Source: Perognathus longimembris pacificus
Lineage: Eukaryota; Chordata; Mammalia; Rodentia; Heteromyidae
Direction: 5' to 3'
Assembly: GCF_023159225.1 (NCBI RefSeq)
Contig: NW_025959325.1
Span: forward strand, 1 to 64,000
DNA length: 64,000 bases
Below the pieces are notes generated by a model. That model was not told the DNA's origin. It worked only from the letters and a program-made list of their open reading frames with translations, and searched no databases. Position 1 is the stretch's first letter. The number at the start of each line of letters is the position of its first letter. Positions 55,063 to 64,000 of the stretch are shown here, piece after piece. The translations under genes and the position numbers were made by a program.

Positions 55063-55893
55063 GCCCTACCTGCCTCAGTGTCTGTACCTTTTGGCTGGTT
55101 TCACTCAGATTATGGCCAGAGAATGGCTGAAGTAAATAACAGGAATGAAGAAAGGAAATGTATGGTGATTAGCAGTTCTTTGAGGGAAATGTTTACCTTT
55201 ATTCACAAACAGTGTATGTGTTGGTAGTTTTCCTATTGCCAGAGAAAGAGAGTGTTGATTCTAAATGTTAGTTTTTAACATGAGAATCTTAAGCATTATA
55301 TGTCATAACTCTAAAAAATGTTAGGTGTTTCAGAATCTTTCAAAAATATTTATTGTCTTTTTTCTCCTTTATTGTCAAAGTGAAGTACAGAGGGGTTACA
55401 ATTTCATATATAATGCAGTGAGTACATTTCTTGTCCAACATGTTAACTCCTCCTCCCCTCCACATGCCTACCTCTTCCCTCCTGCTTCCCCTTCCACCCA
55501 CGAGTTGTATGGTTGGTTTACACCAAATGGTTTTGTGAGTATTGTGTTTGGAGTTGTTTGTATTTTTATCCTTTGTCTATTGATTTTGATATTTACTTTC
55601 TCTTCCCTAGCTCTAATACACGTATATACAGTATCCAGGGTGCTCAGATGAGATACAGTGATAGTGGGGGTAAAACCACAGGAAGGGAATACGAGAGAAA
55701 ATAAAAAGGGTACGGATTCATATCGCATGTTGAAAATAATTACAATAATGATATACCACTTGTTTCCATAACATGGAGCTCATTTCACTTAGCATCATCT
55801 TAAGTGTCCATAAGGGCATAGCTATTGGGCTATTATGACTTCGGCTTTGACTAGCCTAAACATGTACTAATTATTCCAAAAACATGTACTAAT
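55063..55893. repeat. Templated insertion: copy of 20,976-21,786
   Basis: This segment (about 260 bp flank plus an antisense L1 3' end) sits between two copies of the CSF2RA terminal region. The left junction shares CCCTACC with the donor. The right junction has a 22- to 24-bp tandem duplication (ACATGTACTAATTATTCC twice, ending near 55,902). There is no A-tail and no short target-site duplication. Confidence 0.88.
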
Positions 55894-55900
55894 TATTCCA

Positions 55901-56310
55901 AGCACCCAGCACCCCTCACGGAGGCACGGGAGGAGGACTGAGCGCCTAGCACACACACAGGAGGACTGAGCACCCAGCACCTCGTGTGGAGGAACGGGAG
56001 GAGAACTGAGCGCCCAGCGCCTCCTGTGGATTCATGGGAGGAGGACTGAGCACCCAGGCCCTCGTGTGGGACACAGGACTAACTGCCCAGCACCCACATG
56101 AGAAGACTGAGCACCCAGCACTTTGTGTGGAGGCACGGGAGGACTAAGCACCCAGCACCTCGTATGCAGACACCGGGGGAGGACTGAGCACCCAGCACCT
56201 TGTGTGGAGACGCCAGGGGGACTGAGCACCCAGCATCTTGTGTGGAGATGCCGGGGAAGGACTGAGCACCCAGCACGCACGCAGGAGGACTCAGTACCCT
56301 AACCCTGGTT
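55901..56310. repeat. Minisatellite CACCCAGCACCTYGTGTGGAG, second copy
   Basis: Repeats 54,452-54,890 nearly exactly, missing one or two units, and lies next to the second last-exon copy. Together with the last exon it forms direct repeats of about 560-610 bp around the templated insertion. Confidence 0.93.
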
Positions 56311-56360
56311 ACGTGTGTGCATGCGGGGGGGAGGCTGGGGTGACCCCGGCGGCGCCATGA

Positions 56361-56493
56361 TCAGGGCCCAGGCTGCAGGCTCAGCTCCACCACAGGCCAT
56401 GGCTCCTCCTCCTCCTCCTCCTCCTCCTCCTCCTCCTCCTCCTCCTCCTCCTCCTCCTCCTCCTCCCAGCGGAGGACAGGGGGAGATGCACGG
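56361..56493 (-). pseudogene. CSF2RA: CSF2RA copy B last exon with poly-Glu run
   Basis: After a possible acceptor GGACAG the minus strand reads ASPPVLRWEEE, a run of about 20 glutamates encoded by (GAG)n, then PWPVVELSLQPGP and TGA. Human CSF2RA ends with an acidic EIIWEEFTPEEG...EEVLTV tail. The IIWEE to VLRWEE correspondence and the gene order support the call. No polyadenylation signal was identified downstream. Confidence 0.6.
56401..56466. repeat. (CTC)n trinucleotide repeat
   Basis: Pure CTC on the plus strand inside the predicted CSF2RA last exon. A second, slightly longer copy is at about 54,985-55,062. Confidence 0.96.
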
Positions 56494-56499
56494 CTGTCC

Positions 56500-57230
56500 A
56501 GCTGTCCGTGTGTCCATCCGCCCATCTCTTTGTCCGTCTGTCTCCCTCTGTGTCTGTCCGTCCATCCATTTGTCCATGTGTCCGTCTGTCTCCAGGTCTG
56601 TCTGCCCGTCTGCTCATCAGTCCATCTGTCCATCCATCCGTCCATCTGTCTGTCTCCCTGTTTCTCCGTCTGTCTGTCTGACCATCTGCTCAGTGTGTTT
56701 GTCCGTCTGTCTCCAGGTCCATCTGTCCATGACTGTCTGTCTCCCTGTGTGTCTCACTGTGTGCTCATCTGTCTGTCCGTCTCCCTCTCTTGTCTATCTG
56801 TCTCCATGATGTCCATCTGTCCATCCGTCCATCTGTGTCTTTTTGTCATCTGTCTGTCTCCAGTTCTGTCTGTCTGTCTCCCTGTCCACCTGTCTGTCTG
56901 TCCTGCTCATCTGTGTCCCTGTCTGTCTGTCTGTCCATCTGTCTGCTGTGTGTCTGTCTGTCCGTCTCCCTGTCTGTCTCCATGTCTGTTTGTCCATCTG
57001 TCTGCCTGTCTCTTGTCCATGCCTGTTTGTCTGTCTCCAGGTCTGTCCATCTGTCTCCCAGTCTGTCTGTCTGTCTGTTCATCTGTCCATCCATCTCCCT
57101 GTCTCCCTGTCTGTCCGTCCGTCTGTCTTCATGTCTGTCCGTGTCTCGATTCCCATCGCTGTCTGTCTGTCACCGCCCAAGCCCCCAGCCCCCCATGTCC
57201 CTCTGTCCCTCCGTCCGTCCGTCTGTCCAT
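56500..57230. repeat. (GTCT/GTCC) minisatellite in CSF2RA terminal intron
   Basis: Degenerate CTGTCTGTCCATCTG repeats fill the intron between the Box1 and last exons. They are of the same family as 53,560-54,390. Confidence 0.95.
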
Positions 57231-57236
57231 CTTCAC

Positions 57237-57280
57237 CAGTCAACTTGTCACTGACACAGGGAACGCGGGTGCTCAGGAGC
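57237..57280 (-). pseudogene. CSF2RA: CSF2RA copy B Box1-like juxtamembrane exon
   Basis: A good acceptor (CTGCCCTGCAG) and donor (GTGAAG) flank 44 bp reading RLLSTRVPCVSDKLTG. This corresponds to human QRLFPPVPQIKDKLND, the proline-containing Box1 region that binds JAK kinases. The key prolines are mostly replaced. It lies 119 bp from the WSXWS exon, with no transmembrane exon between. Confidence 0.65.
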
Positions 57281-57399
57281 CTGCAGGGCAGACGGACGGA
57301 CGGGTGGATGTGGGCTCGAATCCCGGCCTCCCGCATGGCCCACAATGCGTTGCGTTCCCCCCCCCACCCTGGGGGCCCCGGGTTCAGATTCCTGCTCAC

Positions 57400-57480
57400 C
57401 TCTGACAGCCCCAGCCCAGGCCCAGCGACCCCAGTGCTGCCGAAGCAGCAGGTGCATCATGGCTGGCCCGGCGGGGACCC
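57400..57480 (-). pseudogene. CSF2RA: CSF2RA copy B degenerate WSXWS exon
   Basis: Reads MMHLLLRQHWGRWAWAGAVR and ends in phase 1 at donor GTGAGC (57,394-57,399). WGRWA replaces the WSXWS box and the exon end mirrors human NWSSWSEAIEFG. The 5' limit is uncertain because the exon merges with the minisatellite motif GGTTTCAAG. Confidence 0.62.
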
Positions 57481-59016
57481 TTGAAACCTCCGACCGTGTG
57501 GGTGTGCACACACTCGGGGAGGAAGGGATGGGAGGGGGAGGGGTCACATGAAGTGGGGAGGGAGGGACACGTGACCCTCAGCTCCTTGCCCCAGCCCTCC
57601 CCACACGACTCCACCTGCAAAGGCTCCCCCCCATGTGTGGCCTCTGAGGACACTTCAAATCGCCACCTATCCACCCACAGGCCCAGAATGGTCTTGGGGA
57701 CACTTGAAACCACCCCCCCACCCAGATCCCCATTCCCCCGGGGACACTTGAAACCGCCGTGGGGACACTCAAAACTGCCCTACATCTACTCACAGGCCCA
57801 AGGTTTTCGTGGGGACACTGGATACCGCCCTCCATCGATGCACACGCCGAGGGTTGCCTTGGAGACACTTGAAACCACCCCCTAAAGAACTGCTCCCATC
57901 ATGGGACACTTGAAACTGACCCTCACCCAGACCCCCTCCCCTTGGGGACACTTGAAACCGCCCTCCATCCACCCACAGGCCCAGGGTTGCCTTGGCGACG
58001 CTTAAAACCGCCCCCTACAGAACCACTCCAACCCGGGGACACTTGAAACCGCCCTCCATCCACCCAGAGGCCCAAGGTGGTCCTGGTTACACTTGAAACC
58101 ACCCCCCCAAGAGCCCCTCCCCATTGGGATACTAGAAAACACCCTTGGGACACTTGAAACCGCCCTGGGTACACTTGAAACCACCCACCACAGACCCCTG
58201 CCCACCCTGGAGACACTTGAAACGAATCGCCCCAAACCCCTTCCCCCGGGAACACTTGAAACCGCCCTCCATCCACCCACAGGCCCAAAATGGTCCTGGG
58301 GACACTTGAAACCACCCCCCACCCAGAATCTCTACTCCTGGGGACACCTGAAACCTCCCTGGGGACAGTTGAAACCGCCCTCTGCTCCCCAAACTCCACC
58401 GTGTTGCTCCAGGAGCCCTAGGTCAGGGTGCGGGCTTCCCTGGCCCGGATGCACAGGCCTGGTGAGGCCCGGGTTCGAGGCCTGGCAGGGCGTAGGTGTT
58501 GTCTGAGCCTCCCAAGACCTCAATGTGGGGGGAGACTCGCCATGGGGCAGGGGTAAACTGAGGCACGGGGCGGTTCCAGGAGCACTCACCGGGGAGTCCT
58601 GGGAGACCAGCTGGCCACCATGCTAAAAGAACAGAGCACAGGCCTCAGTCAGCACTGACTGCGGGGCAGGGTGCTGGACCGTGTACTTCTGGGTGATGTG
58701 CTTAGTACTCCCACGTGCTGTGTGGAGTACTCCCCAGTGCTGGGCTGAGTACTCCCATTTCACACTAATCCTGAAACCCACCTCTCCCAACCAATACTGG
58801 ACTGAGTAGTCCAGGGTGCTACAACCAGTACTCCCTGGTGCTGGACTGAGTACTCCCGGGTGCTGCACTGAGTGCTCCCATCCCTCCCCGGTGCTGGACT
58901 GAGTACTCCCATCCCACACCAATCCGGAACCCGACCCCCTCCTGAACGTTGCTGGACTAAATACTCCCCGCCAGTGCTGGACCGAGTACTCCCGGGTGTT
59001 GCACTGAGTACTCCCA

Positions 59017-59146
59017 TGCACAGGGCCAGCTGGTACCGGAAGTCGTGCTTGCTCCACTGCCTCCAGGTCCTGTGTGGCTCCCACCATACCTGCCAGCCCC
59101 GGGGGCCGCAGGCAATGCTCACGTTTCACAGGGGGTCAAAGTGTTC
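59017..59146 (-). pseudogene. CSF2RA: CSF2RA copy B second FnIII exon, acceptor insertion
   Basis: Reads NVSIACGPRGWQVWW and DFRYQL like copy A and has the same TGA. The acceptor is TTTTCAGG instead of TTTTCAGA: one extra G shifts the frame (GGA ACA CTT TGA after splicing). Confidence 0.75.
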
Positions 59147-59635
59147 CTGAAAACTGCCACAGATGAATGGAGGGACACCGGGTGGGGTGTGGGGGCTCGA
59201 AACTGCCCTCGGTGGTGCCAGGGATACTTGAAACTGCCCTTGTGGGTCTTGGGGGACACTCAAAACTGCCCTGGATGCTCATGGGGACAGTGGAAACCGC
59301 CCTCCATCCACCAAGGTGCTCGTGTGGACACTTGAAACTGCCCTCAGCGGTCTCGGGGACACTTAAAACCGCCCTGGATGGTCCTGGGAAAACTTGAAGC
59401 TGCTTTTGGGGGTCATGGGGAACCCTTGAAATCGCCCTAGGTGGTCTTGGGGATACCTGAAACTGCCCTCCATGCACCATAGTGCTCGTGGGGATACTTG
59501 AAACCACTCTCGGTGGTCTCGAGGACACAAATCCGCCCTCGGTGTTCTTGGGGACACTTTAAACTGCCCTTGGTGGTCTCTGGGATACTTGAAACCGCCC
59601 TGGGTGGTCCAGGGGGTACTGGAAACCACCCTCAC

Positions 59636-59807
59636 CAATTTCACGGGCATAGAGCCAGGCGTCCAGGAAGTGGACGGGGCCAGCGGGGCTCGAGCCGGTG
59701 ACCAGGGCGTAGGTCTGGGCCCAGAGGCCAGCAAGATCGGGGAGGATGCAGCCCACCTGGAGGCCGGACTGGCACATGTCGGCCAGCACTCATGGTACAG
59801 GCCGGTC
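59636..59807 (-). pseudogene. CSF2RA: CSF2RA copy B LQVGC exon
   Basis: Identical in content and length (172 bp) to copy A 2,226-2,397, so the frame problem predates the duplication. Confidence 0.8.
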
Positions 59808-60008
59808 CTAGGGAGTGGTGGGGCATTAGAAACTCACAATGGCCGAAGGGGGGGACATTAGAAACCGAAAATGGCCAACAGAGGTGGCATTACAAACTGA
59901 CAATGCCAAAGAGAGGCGTTAGAAACTGACAATGGCGGGATGAGCGGGGAACATTAGAAACCGACAATGGTGCGGAGGGGGCATTGAAACCGGCAGGGGT
60001 GGCCCCAC

Positions 60009-60113
60009 CTGGAGTCCGGATCCTGAAGGAATACTGTGTCCCCCGCGGTGCCTGCGGCCCCAGTGCCCATGAGCAGTTCAGGGCCTGGGCCTCGAAGACA
60101 TAACACACAAGGC
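60009..60113 (-). pseudogene. CSF2RA: CSF2RA copy B NCSW exon
   Basis: Same as the copy A exon at 2,599-2,703, with YVFEAQALNCSW (Asp to Glu). Splice sites are retained. It is the most upstream exon left in copy B. Confidence 0.85.
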
Positions 60114-60390
60114 CTGGGGAAAGGACATGGCGGGGGGGGGGTGGAGGGTGGAGGGCCTGTGGGGAGACTTACCCCTGACCCTTCAACCCCACGACCTCTG
60201 ACCCTTCAACCCCAAAACCCCCGACCCTTCAACCCCATGTCCCCTGACCCGTCAACCCATGACCCCTGACCAGTTCAACCCCATGATTCCTGAACTTTCA
60301 ACCCAATGACCCCTGAACCTTCAACATATGACCTGTGACCCCTGACCCTCGATCCCCCCCCCCTACCCGGAACCTCAGGACCTCACAATG

Positions 60391-60668
60391 GGGATGGGTG
60401 GGTGGGTGGGTGGGTGGATGATTGGGTGGATGGGTGGAAGAGTGGGTGGATTGATCGGTGGGGGGGTGGATGGGTGGGTGGATCTATGGGTGGGTGGATG
60501 GGTGGATGGGTGGGTGGATGAATGATGGGTGGGTAGATGGGTGGGTGGATGGGTGGGTGGGTGGGTGGTTGGATGGATGGGTGGGTGGGTGGATGGATGG
60601 GTGGGTGGGTGGATGGGTGGGTGGATGGATGGGTGGGTGGGTGGGTGTTGCGTGGGTGGTTGGGGGAT
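60391..60668. repeat. (GGGT/GGAT)n minisatellite, copy B
   Basis: Counterpart of 3,771-4,022, with different unit order. It now abuts the CSF2RA intron because of the deletion. Confidence 0.95.
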
Positions 60669-61038
60669 GGGTGCTTGATCTCATCCCTCTCTCCTTCCCC
60701 CTCCCTCTCCTCCCTGGTGGCCCCTGGGGCTTTCACACTCACTGCAGGCCATTGGCACATCGGGTCGGGTGTGGGGCAGCCAGGGTGCCCGTCTTGGTTC
60801 CGGGGGTTTGGGCTGTCAGGTGTGGACCCCCGGGTGGGTGTCCTGGGGAGCTTGGGGCGGCTGGGCCCTGACGTTTCTGGGCTCCGGACGGGGAGTGGAT
60901 GCCGCTTCCCCTTTCTCGCTTCTCCTGGGGGTTTCCTGGCTCCTGAGCATCTCATTCTCCTTTCTCGGGGATGGGGAAGCCAAGGCGGCACCCCGGTGAG
61001 GACAGGCCTTGGGGCCTCGGGGGTGCGGGTGCCATGCA

Positions 61039-61460
61039 CAGACAGACAGACAGACAGACAGACCTGAGTCCTCCTTGGGTGGTGGTGCTGGGTGCTGAGT
61101 CCTCCTGGGTGGTGGTATTGTGTGCTGAGGCCTCCTGGGTGGTGGTATTGAGTGCTGAGTCCTCCTTGGGTGGTGGTGCTGGGTGCTGAATCCTCCTTGG
61201 GTGGTGCTGGGTGCGTCTCCCAGACAGAGAGACACAGTCAAGTCGGAGGAATGGAGGGGCGGACAGAGGGATGGACATGTGGATTGGGAGACGGAAAAGG
61301 AGGGACGGGCGGACACACAGACGGAGAGAGGCACAGACACACAGACAGACGGACAGACAGGACAATATAGAGACAGACAGGGAGACAGACAGACGCACAA
61401 GAGATGGACAGACAGATGGACAGGGAGACAGACACATAGACAGACAGATGGATGGACAGA
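61039..61460. repeat. (CAGA)n and TGGGTGGTGGT minisatellites, copy B
   Basis: Counterpart of 4,395-4,816. Confidence 0.9.
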
Positions 61461-61963
61461 TGCAGGGGGCCCTGCACCCCGGGCGCTCTCCTGACCAGCA
61501 GGAGAGGCAAGGAGGCGCGCCCCTCCCCGCCGAGGGTGAACCCAGAATAGGTAATAAGCAGCAAGTCGCCCGCACGCAGCCCAACCCAACCTTTATGCCA
61601 CAGTTAGATGGTCAGTCGACTTGGGCAGAGTTCAAGACCGCTCTCTGTTTATTGGCGCGAACCCCATCTTAAGTATGGGCAATGGCAGCAGGAAGAGGAG
61701 GGGTGTAACATACCTAGTCAGGGGCTACGATTGGCGGTCGGAGCTGTCCGTCAAGGGTGGAAGGCCATGGGACCTCCCTAAGGGGCGGCCTGAGTCTATG
61801 TCACTACCAGCAGGACCACCCCAGGTTACTGCCTAGAGCTGCCTTCCAGTTCCGGACCCTGAAGGCAGGCGGGGTTAGCCAGGATCCCTCTCCCCGGAGG
61901 TGGTGCAACAGTCACACAACTCCAGGGCGTGCACAGTCGGGGCCAGGCGGTGCGCCCCACATC
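61461..61963 (-). mobile_element. IAP/ERVK-like LTR, antisense, copy B
   Basis: Duplicate of 4,817-5,319, so the LTR inserted before the segmental duplication. Polypurine tract and AATAAA are retained. Confidence 0.55.
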
Positions 61964-63267
61964 TCCTCCTTTTCTGTTTAATAAGCTGGTGGATGTCCTA
62001 CTTGAGAAAGCGCCTGTCTTAGGTCGTCCCCCCTGAAGGATCTTACCTGTCATTGGCTGGCCATCCTAGCTCGTCGGGCCACCCTGCCTATGAGGCTTGC
62101 CAGCCCCAGCAAAGGAACAAGGCGGGAGGAGAGGGGTCTGTGCTCAAGAGGAGGCCCTGCTATTTCTGCCTCACGCCTGTGCACTCTGGTAGGCTGCACA
62201 TCCTGGAAGGGGCCATGACCAATTTCATAGGGTTCCCAAATGGCTAAAGGCAGCATAATGCTGCCAAACCACCGTTGACTGGACAGCTCTGGCTCATTGC
62301 TTAAGAACTAGGGGAAGCCTATTTGCCCTAGCATGGTCAGGTGTAAATACAGAGGCTATATAAGCACAGAGGCAAATGCAAACACAGGTCATGGGGGTCT
62401 CTCCCACGAGGAGGAGAGGGTAGGGGAGCCACCAGCATTCCTTCCAGAGGGACCAGCCAACACAGCAAGCCTGCAGCTCCCAATGAACAGTACCCACACC
62501 TTGCTCCCTGTTGATCTTGCTAGCACCTGGCACTGGACCGTACATGGGGGGAATGGAGTGGATCGGGTGAGAGAACAGAAACACTTATTTCCTTGAAGCT
62601 TAAGAACATAATGGGAGGGCTGAAAGTGAGGAAGTGGGTGGATGGACCTTGAATAAACATTCAGAACCATCTAGTTCTCCTTTCTGTTACAACCTAAAGC
62701 CTGCAAGACCAGAGATCTGTCACACAACTCTCCTCTATCTTATTGGCACCAAAATGGTCCGAGGACATGTTAGATTGTTGCAGAGCCATAAATGAAGTAC
62801 TCATTTTCAGTACTTGATGCACTTAGGGTACATTTGAAACCCATTTCCCTCTTCTACCTTTACGCCTCTATCTCCCTAACACACCTGAAGCCAAGTTTAT
62901 CATCCAATTGAGGAGGAAGAGAGCAGAGGAGGAGGAGAGCAGAGGAGGAAGAGAGCAAAGGAGGCGGAGAGCAGAGGAGGAGGAGAGCAGAGGAGAGCAG
63001 AGGAGCTCAGAGGAGTGCAGAGGAGAGCATTATTTATTTTTGTTTGTTTTGCTCCCAGCTGGGAGGAGAGCCACAGGCTGAGGATGGTCCTTGCCTGCGG
63101 GTCCCCGTGCTGAGCCCCATACAGGTCCCTCACCGCGCCTGCCTGGCACCTACTCTGCCAACTACTTGTGCAGCCGCCAGGACTGAACTTTGGAGGACTT
63201 GTCGCTACTCCTCTGGCCAGTTGTCTTGGCAGGACGTAGAAGGTGGCAAGAGGACCCCCCCCTTACC

Positions 63268-63536
63268 ATGCTGGTGAAGAAGCCTGTGGGGAAGGGAGCA
63301 GGGTGAAAGGCTGGATCTGAAGAACCCAGCCCTTCCAGGCAGCATTGCACCTGTGCCATGCCCCCGTGCACCACCCTGGCCACCCTCCTCTCCGGGGTGG
63401 CCATGATTTCGTGTCTGTAACTTGGGGTGAAAACCAACGACCTTCAGGCGAGGATCCTCACCCTGGAATCTGCTAAAAGGGCACCCTCCGTTCCCCTGCT
63501 GCCGGAGAAGGCAGATCAGCTGAAGACCATAGTCAG
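63268..63536 (+). pseudogene. COL25A1: COL25A1-like first coding exon, copy B
   Basis: Copy of 6,624-6,892 with the same TGA and TAA stops, reading TLESAK for NLESAK. The next exon would lie beyond the window end. Shared stops show that inactivation preceded the duplication. Confidence 0.83.
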
Positions 63537-64000
63537 GTGTGTGAGGCTGGGCCTTGCTCGAGGGGGAGTTGCATGTGGATAGAATTTTGCACAGGTTCAG
63601 TCAGTCTACAGGATCCACCCTTACTGGTTATACAGTTGATTTGGGATGTGTGAGCCTCTGTGGTATCTATTTATTCAAGTCCCTTCCTTGGTTTCTCTCC
63701 AAGTTTGTGTGGAGGATCTTCCCTCTGTCTTCCTTAAGGATTGTATGTTGCAATGGCAGTAGGGGCTTTGCCCGGCTGTTTAGTTTTGTGGAGTCTGGGC
63801 TGTCAGCATTCTCAGTTGTATGGAGAATATTCATTGTAATGCTCACATCTGTTTTTCATTTGATAAGGTTAGGCCTTATCAATAGAGAATGGTAAGCACT
63901 CTTAAAAGTGAAATAAGCCCATAGATTTAAAAATTCATTTAACTCGGAATTCTTTTCATATTAAATGTTTTAAAAATTGGGAAAAAAAAGTTTTCCTTTG

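Larger units (their letters stand above)
56361..60113 (-). pseudogene. CSF2RA: CSF2RA copy B: 5'-deleted, degenerate GM-CSF receptor alpha
   Basis: Minus-strand exons visible: NCSW exon (60,009-60,113), LQVGC exon (59,636-59,807), second FnIII exon (about 59,017-59,146), degenerate WSXWS exon (57,400-57,480), a Box1-like juxtamembrane exon (57,237-57,280) and a C-terminal exon (56,361-56,493). Missing are the signal, first N-terminal and CSCEF exons, removed by an 810-bp deletion. A transmembrane exon is not found between WSXWS and Box1. Further damage is one extra G at the acceptor of the second FnIII exon (59,146) and the TGA shared with copy A. A functional membrane receptor cannot be made from this copy. 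Confidence 0.82.
57411..64000. repeat. Segmental duplication, copy B (runs off window)
   Basis: Copy of 1-7,355 (see copy A). Key differences are deletion of A positions 2,960-3,769, a changed (GGGT)n array, one extra G at 59,146, about 18 extra bases near 60,325, and scattered substitutions. Confidence 0.95.

Noticed and set aside
54897..55130. Proline-run ORF (PPPPPP) on the plus strand
   Set aside because: It is the opposite-strand reading of the (CTC)n tract, with no support as a gene.

Overview
The window looks like nuclear DNA of a rodent, most likely a geomyoid (kangaroo rat, pocket mouse or gopher). It carries many dimeric SINEs with an ID/tRNA-Ala-like left part and a right part resembling the IDL-Geo family known from Geomyoidea, together with L1 remnants, an IAP/ERVK-like LTR, an MaLR-like solo LTR and a gammaretroviral gag scrap. 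The genes are split by introns, so single-frame ORFs are mostly meaningless here; the genes below were found by reading short exons between splice sites.

Layout. (1) 1-4,820: GC-rich, minisatellite-packed DNA holding most of CSF2RA (GM-CSF receptor alpha) on the minus strand. (2) 4,817-5,319: antisense ERVK-like LTR. (3) 6,624-8,265: 5' exons of a COL25A1-like (collagen XXV) pseudogene on the plus strand, head-to-head with CSF2RA. (4) 8,266-27,790: AT-rich, gene-poor DNA with SINEs, a twin-primed L1 and a long antisense L1. (5) 27,791-47,100: eight tandem copies of a 2,414-bp unit (macrosatellite) plus a diverged ninth partial unit running into a gammaretroviral leader/gag fragment. (6) 48,440-51,830: AT-rich DNA with SINEs. 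(7) 51,990-57,230: G-rich and (GTCT)-type minisatellites plus two copies of the CSF2RA last exon separated by a copied piece of the L1 region near 21 kb. (8) 57,411-64,000: a second copy of positions 1-7,355, about 1% diverged by eye, with an 810-bp deletion that removes the CSF2RA 5' exons.

The window therefore spans one period (about 57 kb) of a tandem segmental duplication: CSF2RA, COL25A1 5' end, AT-rich spacer, macrosatellite, AT-rich spacer, minisatellites, then CSF2RA again. Both CSF2RA copies look broken: a shared in-frame stop, a frame-breaking exon, an acceptor-site insertion and missing 5' exons in copy B, and no transmembrane exon at its expected place. The COL25A1 exon has two in-frame stops in both copies. 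CSF2RA is pseudoautosomal in many mammals and autosomal in mouse. The minisatellite load, high GC and duplication resemble a pseudoautosomal or subtelomeric region, but the COL25A1 neighbour implies a rearrangement. Gene identities rest on remembered family sequences and visible exon motifs; no database search was run.
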